The notes under the pieces: generated by a model
Databases searched by the model: none
Seen by the model: only the letters and a program-made list of their open reading frames with translations
Told to the model about the DNA's origin: nothing
Part shown: positions 44,683 to 54,226 of the stretch, in pieces
Numbering within the stretch: the first letter of the stretch is position 1
How the letters are laid out: each line of letters begins with the position of its first letter
DNA from: Pseudomonadales bacterium
GTDB lineage: Bacteria > Pseudomonadota > Gammaproteobacteria > Pseudomonadales > Azotimanducaceae
Length of the DNA: 64,000 nucleotides
Direction of reading: 5' to 3'
Assembly: GCA_017854255.1 (NCBI GenBank)
Contig: JAFMIA010000003.1
Location: 35,288-99,287 of the forward strand
Program-made: the position numbers and the translations under genes

Positions 44683-46047
44683 CTAAAACGGACGGCCGCC
44701 CTGATTCATCATGCCGCCCAATCCGCGCATCATATTGGTCATGCCGCCTTTCTTGCCAAGCTTTTTCATCATTTTTTGCATTTGTTTGTGTTGCTTGAGC
44801 AGACGGTTCACATCTTGAATTTCTGTTCCCGAACCTCGGGCAATCCTGCGTTTGCGCGAACCACTAATCAGGTCTGGAAAACTACGCTCTTTCGGTGTCA
44901 TTGAATTGATCATCGCTTCAAGCTGACCAAAATTTTGTTGATCAACTCGCGCCTTTGCCGTTTCAGCCATGTTGCCCATCCCTGGCAGCTTATCCAGCAT
45001 CCCCGTTAACCCGCCCATGTTGTTCATCTGTTGGATCTGATCTCGAAAGTCCGAGAGATCAAAGTTACGGCCCTTTTGGATCTTTTTAGCAAGCTTGGTC
45101 GCTTTGTCTTTATCAATCTTTTGCTCAGCTTCTTCGATCAGCGACATTACGTCGCCCATGCCCAGAATCCGGGACGCAATTCGATCCGGATGAAATAATT
45201 CTAAAGCCTCGATTGTTTCGCCTTGACCGATAAATTTGATCGGCCGGCCAGTGACTTGGCGGACTGACAAGGCTGCGCCACCTCGGGCATCGCCATCTGC
45301 TTTGGTTAAAACAACGCCCGTCAGGGGTAAGACTTCGCCAAACTGTTTGGCTGTATTGGCGGCATCCTGACCGGTCATCGCATCAACAACGAAGAGCGTT
45401 TCAACCGGGTCCAGATGCCCGTGCAGCTTTGAGATTTCCTGCATCATGTCGTCGTCAATCGCAAGCCGCCCGGCGGTATCAACGATCAACACATCAACAA
45501 ACTGTCGCTTGGCCGCCTGCAATGCATCTTTCGCGATTTGCTCAGGCGCCTGATCAATCGATGACGCAAAAAAATGAAGCCCTGCACTCTCCGCTAGGGT
45601 CTGCAGCTGCTGAATGGCCGCCGGACGATAAACATCGGTGCTGACCAACATGACCTGTTTATTCTCGCGTTGCTTCAACCAAACACCCAACTTGGCCGCT
45701 GTCGTGGTTTTACCCGCGCCCTGAAGTCCGGCGAGGAGAATCACCGCAGGCGGTTGGCTATTGAGGTCAAGGCCTTCTGAGGCGCCGCCCAGCACCGCCA
45801 CCAATTCTTCATTGACGATCTTTAAGAAAGATTGCGCCGGCGATAAACTCGCGCCCACCTCGGCGCCAATCGCCCGCTGTCGGATTCGATCCATAAAATC
45901 TTGAACCACGGCCAAGGCAACATCGGCGTCAAGTAACGCCAGGCGGACCTCACGTAAGGTTTCTGCAATATTGTCTTCTGATAAGGTTTTTTTACCGCCA
46001 ATTTGACCCAGCGCCGCACTGACCCGGCGGGTTAAATTATCAAACAT
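44683..46047 (-). CDS. ffh: Signal recognition particle protein Ffh
   Basis: A 454-residue SRP GTPase that, with 4.5S RNA and FtsY, targets nascent inner-membrane proteins. The N domain (1-85) is followed by the G domain with GLQGAGKTTTAAKL (about residues 105-118), DTAGRLAID, TKADGDARGG, and the Met-rich M domain (about 300-454) with SGSRKRRIARGSGT for RNA binding. It is complete and ends in a Gly/Met-rich tail. It is divergent from ypjD. Confidence 0.98.
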   Translation of the reverse strand: MFDNLTRRVSAALGQIGGKKTLSEDNIAETLREVRLALLDADVALAVVQDFMDRIRQRAIGAEVGASLSPAQSFLKIVNEELVAVLGGASEGLDLNSQPPAVILLAGLQGAGKTTTAAKLGVWLKQRENKQVMLVSTDVYRPAAIQQLQTLAESAGLHFFASSIDQAPEQIAKDALQAAKRQFVDVLIVDTAGRLAIDDDMMQEISKLHGHLDPVETLFVVDAMTGQDAANTAKQFGEVLPLTGVVLTKADGDARGGAALSVRQVTGRPIKFIGQGETIEALELFHPDRIASRILGMGDVMSLIEEAEQKIDKDKATKLAKKIQKGRNFDLSDFRDQIQQMNNMGGLTGMLDKLPGMGNMAETAKARVDQQNFGQLEAMINSMTPKERSFPDLISGSRKRRIARGSGTEIQDVNRLLKQHKQMQKMMKKLGKKGGMTNMMRGLGGMMNQGGRPF

Positions 46048-46070
46048 AGTGTTGTACCTTCTTTAAAATT

Positions 46071-46095
46071 ATTCCAAGGATTAACCTTGCGGAAT
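46071..46095 (-). promoter_or_regulatory. Inverted repeat in the ffh leader
   Basis: ATTCCAAGG and CCTTGCGGAAT form an interrupted stem (ATTCC/GGAAT plus AAGG/CCTT, two-base bulge, five-base loop) 24 bases upstream of the ffh start. It may be an operator or a leader hairpin; no regulator is suggested by the sequence. Confidence 0.25.
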
Positions 46096-46296
46096 CTTAT
46101 GCTTGTGTTAGCCGCGACAAACCGATCCTAGTTATGGAAAAACGTTAACCAAACCGAGGCGCATGGTTGCCCGGGCGCGACATCGCTTCCGTCTTTAGCT
46201 TACGCTATCAGCGCATTACAAGAAGATCGCGTCTTTCAGCAGAGTTTAATCTGACGAGCTGATATTATAGACCAAGAACTCCTCAAAGGGCTTACG

Positions 46297-47118
46297 ATGA
46301 GCGAAAGCTTCCAAACCTCCCCGAGCTTCATCCTGCTGGCGCTGCTGACCGGCTTGCTCTATTTCGCGAATGGGCTCCGTGCGCGCAGTCGAGTCCAAAA
46401 GCTTAGCCAAGCCACCCAGGCTGACATCTTGAGCATCCTCCTCGGGTTAATCGCCTGCTTGGGTCATGGTTTTCTACTCAAAACCAGTTTGCTTCAAGGT
46501 GACGCCATCAGTCTTGGCCTGCTGCCCATGCTGAGCGTGACCGCCTTTGCGATGAGCCTCGTGATCGCCCTCAACCAAATCAGACGCCCAATGAATCACA
46601 TCGCTCAACTGGTCTTCCCGGTCGCAGGCCTCACCCTGCTCATACAAACCGTCTACCCAGGCCAGGGCCCAGTACGGGTCGATGTTGCCCCCGCACTCAC
46701 CTTGCACATTATCCTTTCGATCCTAGCCTACAGTTTGTTGGCGTTAGGGGCCCTGCAAGCGCTGTATTTGACCTGGCATGATCAACGAATGCGGAAAAAG
46801 CAATCCGGGGCCTCTTTATTTTTACCCATTCAAACCCTCGACACCCTCTTGTTTGAGTCAATTTGGACCGGTTTGATTGCCTTAACCCTCGCTATCGGCA
46901 CGGGCTTTTTATTCATAGATTCGCGTGGGGTCCCGGGCCTTATTCATCACACCATCCTAACCGCCATGGCGTGGCTGGTTTTTGTGGTTCTCCTCTGGGG
47001 CCGATATCGACTCGGATGGCGTGGCAGCCTAGCGGCTGGTTGGACGCTGCTGGGTTTTGCCTTCCTTGCCCTCGGTTATTTTGGCAGCAAGTTTGTGGTC
47101 GAAGTACTGCTTTCATAA
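46297..47118 (+). CDS. ypjD: YpjD/CcsA-like cytochrome c assembly-family membrane protein
   Basis: A 273-residue integral membrane protein with about eight hydrophobic segments, related to the CcsA/HemX family. Typical late motifs are LDTLLFESIWTGLIALTLAIGTG (read in part) and GLIHHTILTAMAWLVFVVLLWGRYRLGWRG (in part: HHTILTAMAWLVF). The full haem-handling WWD segment of true CcsA/CcmC is not seen, so a direct cytochrome c role is uncertain. It is divergent from ffh and next to corB, a conserved trio in Pseudomonas. Confidence 0.85.
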   Translation: MSESFQTSPSFILLALLTGLLYFANGLRARSRVQKLSQATQADILSILLGLIACLGHGFLLKTSLLQGDAISLGLLPMLSVTAFAMSLVIALNQIRRPMNHIAQLVFPVAGLTLLIQTVYPGQGPVRVDVAPALTLHIILSILAYSLLALGALQALYLTWHDQRMRKKQSGASLFLPIQTLDTLLFESIWTGLIALTLAIGTGFLFIDSRGVPGLIHHTILTAMAWLVFVVLLWGRYRLGWRGSLAAGWTLLGFAFLALGYFGSKFVVEVLLS

Positions 47119-47189
47119 AACTCGGGCCTTGACACGAAAGGGATCGATCCGCTACAAGGTCTTCTTAATACTACAAGGCTCGACTCATA

Positions 47190-48455
47190 TTGGACGCCCC
47201 CTCAACAGGCACGCTGCTCATGGCCGTGATTTGCCTGGTTTTTTTATCCGCTTACTTCTCCGCCTCCGAAACCGCCATGATGGCCCTGAACCGTTATCGG
47301 CTGCGGCACTTAGCGAAGAAAGGTCATCGCGGGGCGCAACGCGCAGCGCAACTCCTTGAGCGCCCGGACCGGTTGCTCGGCGTCATTCTGATAGGCAATA
47401 ACTTTGTAAACTTCTCGGCGGCATCGATTGCAACGCTGCTTGCGATTGAGATACTCGGAGAAAGTGGTGTCGCCTGGGCGCCCGTGATTTGCACCTTTGT
47501 TTTTCTGATTTTCGCAGAGGTTGCCCCCAAGACGATTGCAGCAGCGTTTCCAGAGCGTGTTGCATTACCTTCCTCGCATCTCTTGCGCGTGCTCTTGTTC
47601 TTGTTCTACCCGCTTGTCTGGCTGGTTTCAGCGCTTTCCAACGGCTTGTTGCGCGTATTTGGCATCAATCACCTGGCCTCACAAAATGATCATCTCAGCC
47701 GAGAAGAACTGAGAACCCTTGTCTTTGATGGTGCAAAAATCGCATCCCAATCTCAGAATATGATGCTAGGCGTGTTGGATCTCGATGAGGTATCGGTTGA
47801 TGACATCATGGTGCCCAAAAGCGAAATCATAGGCATTGATCTCGATGACGATCTTGACACCATCATTCAACAACTGCGTAACGCCCAGCATACGCGGCTG
47901 CCTGTTTTTCATGAGAGCATCGAAAACATTGTCGGGATCTTGCATGTTAGAAGCGCGATTCGCTTTTTATCGAGCGAGACCCTAACCAAAGCCGCTTTGA
48001 TGCAGGAAATTGATGACGCATATTTCGTGCCTGAGAACACCTCCCTGCAGACTCAAATCAGACATTTTCAAAAGCGAAAAGAACGGATCGGGATGGTTGT
48101 TGATGAGTATGGTGACATTCAAGGCATTGTCACCCTTGAGGATATCCTGGAAGAAATTGTCGGTGAATTCACGACCGATCTTGCTGCCGCAAGCAGCGAC
48201 ATTCATCCTCAGGAAGATGGCTCATTTTACGTCGATGGCGGCGCCACCATTCGCGCGATTAACCGTGCGCTGAATTGGCAATTACCCTCGGAGGGGCCAA
48301 AAACACTGAACGGACTCATTACTGAAACCCTCGAAACGATCCCCGAAGCACCCGTTTGCTTAACCATTACGGGCTATCAGATCGAAATCATTCGCCTTAA
48401 AGGCAACATGATCGTCACCGCCAAACTTTTTCCTCGTTTAGACGTCGAGCACTAA
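47190..48455 (+). CDS. corB: CNNM/CBS-domain transporter-like protein (CorB/YfjD family)
   Basis: A 421-residue membrane protein. The N-terminal DUF21/CNNM domain (about residues 1-185) has four hydrophobic segments and SAYFSASETAMMALNRYRL. A CBS-domain pair (about 200-325, with VDDIMVPKSEI, TRLPVFHESIENIVG, VVDEYGDIQGIVTLEDILEEIVGE in part) and a C-terminal CorC_HlyC domain (about 340-421) follow. Family members are linked to magnesium export or resistance. The start is probably TTG 47190 with AAGG 11 bases upstream; ATG 47220 is an alternative. It follows ypjD on the same strand. Confidence 0.9.
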   Translation: MDAPSTGTLLMAVICLVFLSAYFSASETAMMALNRYRLRHLAKKGHRGAQRAAQLLERPDRLLGVILIGNNFVNFSAASIATLLAIEILGESGVAWAPVICTFVFLIFAEVAPKTIAAAFPERVALPSSHLLRVLLFLFYPLVWLVSALSNGLLRVFGINHLASQNDHLSREELRTLVFDGAKIASQSQNMMLGVLDLDEVSVDDIMVPKSEIIGIDLDDDLDTIIQQLRNAQHTRLPVFHESIENIVGILHVRSAIRFLSSETLTKAALMQEIDDAYFVPENTSLQTQIRHFQKRKERIGMVVDEYGDIQGIVTLEDILEEIVGEFTTDLAAASSDIHPQEDGSFYVDGGATIRAINRALNWQLPSEGPKTLNGLITETLETIPEAPVCLTITGYQIEIIRLKGNMIVTAKLFPRLDVEH

Positions 48456-48509
48456 ACCTCAGAAGAACAACCCATGGATCCCCGGGGCGTACCCGATCAG
48501 CCCTTGAGC

Positions 48510-51464
48510 CTAGGTGACGATTGCCTGCGCAATGGCGTTCTTTGTTTCATCACAAATCGATTGCAACGACCCAAGGTGGGTTTGTAACGCAGGCGCCGCC
48601 TTCGCTTTACCCGCCAATTCGAGTTCGAAGCAAAGGTCTGCCAACCTATGGGCGCCAACGGTGCGTGCAGACGATTTTAACTTATGCGCTTCAGCTCGAA
48701 TTCGGTCGTAATCTTCGATCTCAAACCCAGACAGCATTCCCGCGACGCCTTCATCGAGTGACGACACAAACTCCGCCAAGAGTTGATTGAGCACTTCAAC
48801 GTCATCACCAAATAAGGCATTGAGTTCTGACAGATCCAAAATAATCGAGCCGGCGCTAACTAAATCGGTTTCAGCATGCACCTCAGACGCATTAGCAATC
48901 GATTGATCGGTCTCTTGTTGGGCATCGGTTGTCGCATCCTGGTCCTGATCAGCGCTTGGCAAATAGGTTCTTAACATCGCTTGTAGCGCACCGATTTCGA
49001 GCGGTTTAGAGAGGTAGTTATTCATTCCCGCCTCAAAACAAGCCGCCGCGGCACCATCCATGGCATTGGCGGTAATCGCAATAATGGGCAACGGATTATC
49101 CAAGCTAACTTCTTCCTGGCGAATTCGACGCGTTAGTTCGTATCCATCCATATTGGGCATGTCGCAATCCGTCAAAAGCAGCCCAATGCCGCCCAAGCGA
49201 ATGCGGTCCAACGCCGCAACCCCGTCATCCACCAACTCGCAGGCCAAGCCGAGGGTGTTGAGTTGTCGCCGAATAACTTGCTGATTCACCGCATTATCTT
49301 CAGCCACTAAAATTAAGAGCCCCTCTTGCGCAGCTTCTGCCGCCGTCATCGGTACCCAAGCATTTTGAAGCACCTCCGCCATCTCGGTTTCGGTCACTAA
49401 CCCATCGCGCCCTACCACCCGCGCCGCGGCCGACATTAGTTCGCGCCGCCTAAAGGGGTTACTACTGATCAGCGCCAATCGTTCGTTGACCAAACGCAGC
49501 CGCTGCCCACGACCTGCGCTAAAAAAGACCCATCCCACCTTCTGCGGCAAGGGATTGGCTTCAACTCGGCGGTAGATCGCTTCTTGTTCAGGCCGACTAA
49601 AACGATCGGTCAAAATCACCACCGGCCGGGTTGAGATCGCATCCAATGCCAAGGATCTTTCCAAATTCATGGGATCCACAACCGCATGGCAATTGGCACC
49701 CAGCGGGGTTAGGACACCGCTGATCGATTCAAAGCTTCGCTCTGAAGCACTGACATAGAAAATATCAACTCCAGAAAGGTCCACGGCGCCGCGCTCAGGG
49801 GCCACATCCGGTGACTCTAGCAACCGAAGCTGTATTTGAAACTCCGCCCCCTGACCCAATTGACTGATCACTTCAATCCGGCCCTGCATGACCTCGACAA
49901 GACGGCGGCAGATTGCGAGGCCCAAACCGGTCCCTCCATAAATTCGACTGGTCGATTTTTCGGCCTGTGCAAAATCAGCAAAAATATTTGCTTGCGCCTC
50001 AGCGGATAACCCAATGCCTTGATCAATAACCCGAATCAAAACATCGCAATAATCCCCAACTTGACGTTCAAGCTTCTCTATGCGGACAACGATCTCGGCC
50101 GCCAAGGGCGAAAACTTGATGGCATTACCCACCAAGTTAACGAGGATTTGTCGCAAACGCAGGCCATCTAAGAGCAAATTACTCGGCAGAGCCGGGTCTT
50201 GGATTAAGATGAGGGACTGCTGATGCTTTGCCGCATTCGCTGAGATCACCTCCAGCGCACTTTCTGAGACTTCCGCGAGATCTGAAGGCAAACTCTCCAG
50301 CTCTATTCTCCCAGCCTCAATTTTTGAGATATCCAAAATATCATTGATCAATGACAAAAGGGCTTTACCGGAATCTTGAATGGTCGCCACCATTTCCTTT
50401 TGATCCTCACTCAGCGGGCTGCGCTTCATCAAATCAACCATGCCCAGGATGCCGTTCATGGGCGTTCTAATCTCATGACTCATGCTGGCCAAGAAATTTG
50501 ACTTGGAGCTCGCGGCAATCTCAGCGTTTTCAATGGCCGCTTTGAGCTCTGAAATATCAACCACGGTAATAATCTGATCACCTGCAGGCAAACTTTTGAT
50601 CGTGACTCGAACCCAGCGGTGACCGTTCAACTCAAGATCCTGCTGCGCAAACCCCGCAAGGCTGCCCTGCTCAAACCAAGTTTTTACGATGGTTTTATCC
50701 GCACTCGACGGCGCAAGGATCAGCCCCTGATCGAGCATCGCATCGATCACTCCGATCCAATCCATCTCAGGGCGCAACATCTGGGCCACTTCCGGAAAAA
50801 TTGCTCTGACCCTGCGATTTAGAAAGCGAATCATCTGGGACGGATCGACCAGAATATAGCCTTCCGAAAAATGCTCTAGGGCCAAGTTCAGATACGTCTG
50901 GGCCTCACCCAATGAGGCCGATTTCTGGCTCAACTCGGACTCAAGGGTCTTCTCCGAATCTCGCAGAATGGCTTCTCGTCTGCGTTGCTCGGTCACATCA
51001 AAGATCATCAAAACCCGAGTATTTTCGCCGCCAAGGGACAACATAGAGGGTTGCGTTACAATCGTAATCACCTCACCGTCTGGTTTGACGATTTCATATT
51101 CTCGTTCAGATAATTCTGGCTCTATACCCACCTTTTGCGCGAAGGCGGCACTTGACTGCGTCATAAACGCCGAAGCTGGCCGGTCTTTTAGATCGCTTAA
51201 GCTGCGGCCTAGTAACTGTTCCGCTGCCGGATTTACACTCAAGATCACTTGCCGGCGAACGACGATTGAAGCAACTTTGCTTGATTGAAACCATTTCCAA
51301 AAACTATCGTCGCCCAATTCTGCTTTAGACGCAGCCGGTATCACCTGATTCGTCGGTTTTTGTTCTAACGCTTGAGCAATTTTCTGATCAATCCGGCGAC
51401 TCATTCTGTAAAGCCCAAGCAACAGCGCAATGACACAAATCACTAAGACCCATTGAGCATCCAT
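48510..51464 (-). CDS. Hybrid sensor histidine kinase with PAS, receiver and Hpt domains
   Basis: A 984-residue signalling protein. One N-terminal membrane helix (about residues 4-20) has no periplasmic domain after it. Two PAS-type regions (about 55-160 and 190-305) precede the kinase core with His330 in SMSHEIRTPMNGI. The ATPase domain (about 405-545) has NLVGNAIKFSP and YGGTGLGLAICRRLV. A degenerate receiver (about 560-690) precedes a true receiver (about 735-850, LLLTDCDMPNMDGYE) and a C-terminal Hpt (HKLKSSARTVGA). It is BarA-like in order but lacks HAMP and a periplasmic sensor, so it probably senses a cytoplasmic signal. The cognate regulator is not in the window. Confidence 0.92.
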   Translation of the reverse strand: MDAQWVLVICVIALLLGLYRMSRRIDQKIAQALEQKPTNQVIPAASKAELGDDSFWKWFQSSKVASIVVRRQVILSVNPAAEQLLGRSLSDLKDRPASAFMTQSSAAFAQKVGIEPELSEREYEIVKPDGEVITIVTQPSMLSLGGENTRVLMIFDVTEQRRREAILRDSEKTLESELSQKSASLGEAQTYLNLALEHFSEGYILVDPSQMIRFLNRRVRAIFPEVAQMLRPEMDWIGVIDAMLDQGLILAPSSADKTIVKTWFEQGSLAGFAQQDLELNGHRWVRVTIKSLPAGDQIITVVDISELKAAIENAEIAASSKSNFLASMSHEIRTPMNGILGMVDLMKRSPLSEDQKEMVATIQDSGKALLSLINDILDISKIEAGRIELESLPSDLAEVSESALEVISANAAKHQQSLILIQDPALPSNLLLDGLRLRQILVNLVGNAIKFSPLAAEIVVRIEKLERQVGDYCDVLIRVIDQGIGLSAEAQANIFADFAQAEKSTSRIYGGTGLGLAICRRLVEVMQGRIEVISQLGQGAEFQIQLRLLESPDVAPERGAVDLSGVDIFYVSASERSFESISGVLTPLGANCHAVVDPMNLERSLALDAISTRPVVILTDRFSRPEQEAIYRRVEANPLPQKVGWVFFSAGRGQRLRLVNERLALISSNPFRRRELMSAAARVVGRDGLVTETEMAEVLQNAWVPMTAAEAAQEGLLILVAEDNAVNQQVIRRQLNTLGLACELVDDGVAALDRIRLGGIGLLLTDCDMPNMDGYELTRRIRQEEVSLDNPLPIIAITANAMDGAAAACFEAGMNNYLSKPLEIGALQAMLRTYLPSADQDQDATTDAQQETDQSIANASEVHAETDLVSAGSIILDLSELNALFGDDVEVLNQLLAEFVSSLDEGVAGMLSGFEIEDYDRIRAEAHKLKSSARTVGAHRLADLCFELELAGKAKAAPALQTHLGSLQSICDETKNAIAQAIVT

Positions 51465-51690
51465 TGGTGCACCTCTTATCGAAATCCATTATTTCAGAGC
51501 AACCCCGGTCCATCACGTTATCCGAGGATCGAGTCTTTGGACCAACCCGCTGCAAAGCGGGTACTCATTGGCGGCAGGTCACAGCCTTTGCACCATCAAA
51601 GCATTCGCGGAAGCCCCAGCGACCAGCGCTAAAAGCCGCCGTTGGGTGCGCGTAATGACGCTCAGAACCTTAGCCTTTGCGCGCAGTGAG

Positions 51691-51715
51691 AAAGCGGCTT
51701 TAGCGCCAAAGCCGG
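51691..51715 (-). terminator. Possible leuA terminator hairpin overlapping its stop codon
   Basis: CGGCTTT-AGCGCC-AAAGCCG forms a seven-base-pair stem with six-base loop (51695-51714) spanning the leuA stop. On the minus strand it is followed by CGCTTTCTC, a weak T-tract. It could act as the leuA terminator. Confidence 0.35.
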
Positions 51716-53409
51716 TTCAACGCTGCGATAATTGATTTAAAAGCCGCCGTTGTCGTGTTCGGACTAATCCCAACACCAAAACATTTATTGGCTTTCGAAT
51801 CCGCAATCTTGATAATACTGATCGCCTTCGCTTGACTGCCTTCGTTAAGCGCATATTCTTGGTAGTCCACAACATTGATGGACTCGTTCAGCGTCGAGGC
51901 CAGCGCGTTCACAAAAGCATCGATTGGACCAGTGCCTTCGCCTTCAATTTTAACGTCGTTCTCGGCAACCTGCAGGCGCGCCACACAATGCTCCCGTTCG
52001 CCACCAACGGATCGCACCTCATAGTCGAGTAATTGATAGGGCCCCGTAACCTCGACCAATTCGCGGATAAACGCATCCCAAATCCGAGCAGGCTTGAGTT
52101 CACCGCCATCGGCCTCAGACTCCTTCTGAACCAGCGGACTGAGCTCAAGCAATAGCTCCCGCGGCAGGTGCACATCGAAGTAATTCTCCAAAATGAAGGC
52201 AACACCGCCCTTTCCTGACTGACTATTCACCCGAACCGTTTCACGATAAGAGCCACCAACATCAGCTGGGTCAATCGGCAAATAAGGGACTTCCCAGGCT
52301 TCATCTGAGCCCGACTCAACATGGTTCATCCCCTTTCGGATCGCATCTTGATGCGAGCCCGAAAACGCCGTAAACACTAATTCACCGGCGTAGGGTTGGC
52401 GAACATGAACCGGAATCTTGGTACAGGCTTCAGAGACCGCGACGATCCGCGCCATGTCAGTCAAATACAACTCCGGATCAACCCCCTGTGAAAAAAGATT
52501 CATGGCCATCGTGATAAGGTCGCAATTGCCGGTCCGCTCACCATTACCAAACAAGGTCCCCTCGATTCGGTCGGCTCCAGCCATTAACCCGAGCTCAGAG
52601 GCCGCAACGCCAGTTCCCCGATCATTATGGGTATGTAAGCTAATCACGGCGGCATCACGATTGGGCAGGGCGCGCATAAAATACTCGAGCTGATCCGCGT
52701 AGATATTAGGCGTCGCCATTTCAACGGTCGCTGGCAGATTCAAAATTATCTTTTTATCCGGCGTTGGGCCCCAAGCCGCCATGACTGCCGCACAAATCTC
52801 AACCGCAAAATCCATTTCGGTCGCGGTATAACTTTCAGGAGAATATTCGAGCACCACATCGGTTCCCGCATCTACTAGGGGCTGCGTGTACCGTTTAACG
52901 AGCTCGGTCGCACGCGTTGCAAGACCAATAATTTCAGGTTGACTCATACCAAAGACAACCCGTCTTTGGAGCGTAGAGGTTGAATTGTATAAGTGAAAGA
53001 TAACGCGCCGGGCACCGGACACCGCCTCGATGGTGCGCGTGATCAAGTCTTCTCTCGCCTGACACAAAACCTGAATGGTCACATCATCAGGAATCAAACC
53101 CTCGTCAATAATCTTGCGAACAAAATCGAAATCGGTTTGAGACGCCGCCGGAAAGCCAACTTCAATCTCCTTAAAGCCGATGCCCAAAAGCAGGTCGTAC
53201 ATCGCTTGCTTTTCGGTCGGCGTCATCGGCTCAATCAGGGCTTGATTGCCATCCCGCAGATCCACACTACACCATCTCGGGGCACGCTCGATAACCTGAT
53301 CAGGCCAGGTGCGGTCCTTCAGCCCAATGGCCTTAAACGGTTTGTATTTTTGATATGGCATGACCTTCTGGTCCGCCAATTTTGGAAATTGATTGGTATT
53401 AGAACTCAT
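51700..53409 (-). CDS. leuA: 2-isopropylmalate synthase (long form)
   Basis: A 569-residue enzyme that condenses acetyl-CoA and 2-oxoisovalerate, committing carbon to leucine. The DRE-TIM barrel has SVDLRDGNQALIEPM and metal ligands in SLHTHNDRGTG, and GNGERTGNCDL closes the barrel signature. A C-terminal LeuA dimer/allosteric domain (about 430-569) suits leucine feedback. This is the longer LeuA type shared with Pseudomonas and actinobacteria and not the E. coli type of about 520 residues. It is preceded by a Leu-rich leader peptide and its own promoter. Confidence 0.97.
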   Translation of the reverse strand: MSSNTNQFPKLADQKVMPYQKYKPFKAIGLKDRTWPDQVIERAPRWCSVDLRDGNQALIEPMTPTEKQAMYDLLLGIGFKEIEVGFPAASQTDFDFVRKIIDEGLIPDDVTIQVLCQAREDLITRTIEAVSGARRVIFHLYNSTSTLQRRVVFGMSQPEIIGLATRATELVKRYTQPLVDAGTDVVLEYSPESYTATEMDFAVEICAAVMAAWGPTPDKKIILNLPATVEMATPNIYADQLEYFMRALPNRDAAVISLHTHNDRGTGVAASELGLMAGADRIEGTLFGNGERTGNCDLITMAMNLFSQGVDPELYLTDMARIVAVSEACTKIPVHVRQPYAGELVFTAFSGSHQDAIRKGMNHVESGSDEAWEVPYLPIDPADVGGSYRETVRVNSQSGKGGVAFILENYFDVHLPRELLLELSPLVQKESEADGGELKPARIWDAFIRELVEVTGPYQLLDYEVRSVGGEREHCVARLQVAENDVKIEGEGTGPIDAFVNALASTLNESINVVDYQEYALNEGSQAKAISIIKIADSKANKCFGVGISPNTTTAAFKSIIAALNRLWR

Positions 53410-53438
53410 AGTGTTTGATCTCGATCTATTGGTATTGG

Positions 53439-53455
53439 TCGGCTGATGCAGCCGA
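53439..53455 (-). promoter_or_regulatory. Hairpin in the leuA leader (candidate attenuator element)
   Basis: TCGGCTG-CAT-CAGCCGA, a perfect seven-base-pair stem, sits between the Leu-rich leader peptide and leuA, ending 30 bases before the leuA ATG. No U-run follows it, so a classical intrinsic attenuator is not obvious. Upstream, TTTACTGG near the end of the leader ORF can pair with CCAGTACC just after its stop, giving a possible alternative fold. Confidence 0.4.
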
Positions 53456-53491
53456 TAGATTTCAAACGATGTAGGAATTGGTACTGGCCGC

Positions 53492-53587
53492 CTACAACGG
53501 CAGTCGTAGCAGACCCAGTAAACCGCACAGCAGAAGGGGCGCAGGACCGCGCAGCAGGTTTTTGTTGATGGCGAGCTTTTGCATCAT
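53492..53587 (-). CDS. leuL: leuA leader peptide (Leu-rich attenuation peptide)
   Basis: A 31-codon ORF with two consecutive ATGs (53587 and 53584), ending in TAG at 53494-53492. Twelve of 31 residues are Leu, including NLLRG, PLLLCG, GLLGLLRL. It is about 35 bases into the predicted leuA transcript and 83 bases upstream of leuA. This is the classic layout for ribosome-mediated attenuation: stalling at Leu codons under leucine shortage would change the downstream fold. The ribosome-binding site is weak. No homology is claimed; the call rests on composition and position. Confidence 0.75.
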   Translation of the reverse strand: MMQKLAINKNLLRGPAPLLLCGLLGLLRLPL

Positions 53588-53628
53588 TGTGCCAAGTAAA
53601 CCTATGAAGACAGACAATCTAAAACAGC

Positions 53629-53657
53629 AATATAACCCCGAGCGAGCATGATGCCAA
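53629..53657 (-). promoter_or_regulatory. Sigma-70 promoter of leuL-leuA
   Basis: On the minus strand, TTGGCA (53657-53652) and TATATT (53634-53629) are separated by exactly 17 bases, a strong match. It starts a transcript near 53622, placing the Leu-rich leader ORF about 35 bases in. Confidence 0.7.
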
Positions 53658-53671
53658 CCCTTAGCGCCATT

Positions 53672-54190
53672 TTACACGGCGATCAAACCCCGCTTATACC
53701 GCCGAGAATTATCCACGTAATGCTGAGCGCTGAGCTTTAATCCCTGCATCTGCTCCGGCGTTAAGGACCGAACGATTTTACCGGGCGAGCCCATGACCAA
53801 CGAGCCATCGGGGATTTCTTTGCCCTCCGGAATCAACGTATTCGCACCAATCAGACAATTTTTACCAATTTTGGCACCGTTCAAAACCACCGCGTTAATC
53901 CCAATCAGCGACTCATCGCCGATGGTACAGCCGTGGAGCATCACCTTATGGCCAATGGTCACCCGTTTGCCGATCGTTAAGGGCATCCCTGGGTCCACAT
54001 GCAAGACCGAGCCATCTTGTATATTCGAGTCTTCACCAATATGAATGGCCGCATTTTCTGCCCTTAAAACCGCGTTAAACCAAACGCTCACCCCAGCGGC
54101 CAAAACAACCTGTCCAATCACAGCGGCACTTTCAGCAACCCAAGTGTCAGCATGAACGTCGGGACTCAAATCATCCAATTTATAAATCAT
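53672..54190 (-). CDS. Gamma-carbonic anhydrase-family protein (left-handed beta-helix)
   Basis: A 172-residue hexapeptide-repeat protein of the YrdA/PaaY/CaiE group. Repeats such as [25 protein letters not shown] (in part) and [22 protein letters not shown] (in part) build the beta-helix. Histidines suitable for metal binding lie in SVLHVD and IGHKVMLHG. Enzymatic activity of this group is often uncertain. The frame opens at 54223, but ATG 54190 ([10 protein letters not shown]) has AAGGAG five bases upstream and is preferred. It is immediately upstream of the leuA promoter. Confidence 0.9.
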   Translation of the reverse strand: MIYKLDDLSPDVHADTWVAESAAVIGQVVLAAGVSVWFNAVLRAENAAIHIGEDSNIQDGSVLHVDPGMPLTIGKRVTIGHKVMLHGCTIGDESLIGINAVVLNGAKIGKNCLIGANTLIPEGKEIPDGSLVMGSPGKIVRSLTPEQMQGLKLSAQHYVDNSRRYKRGLIAV

Positions 54191-54226
54191 CAGTACTCCT
54201 TTAATAATCGATGGGGTCATCACACA

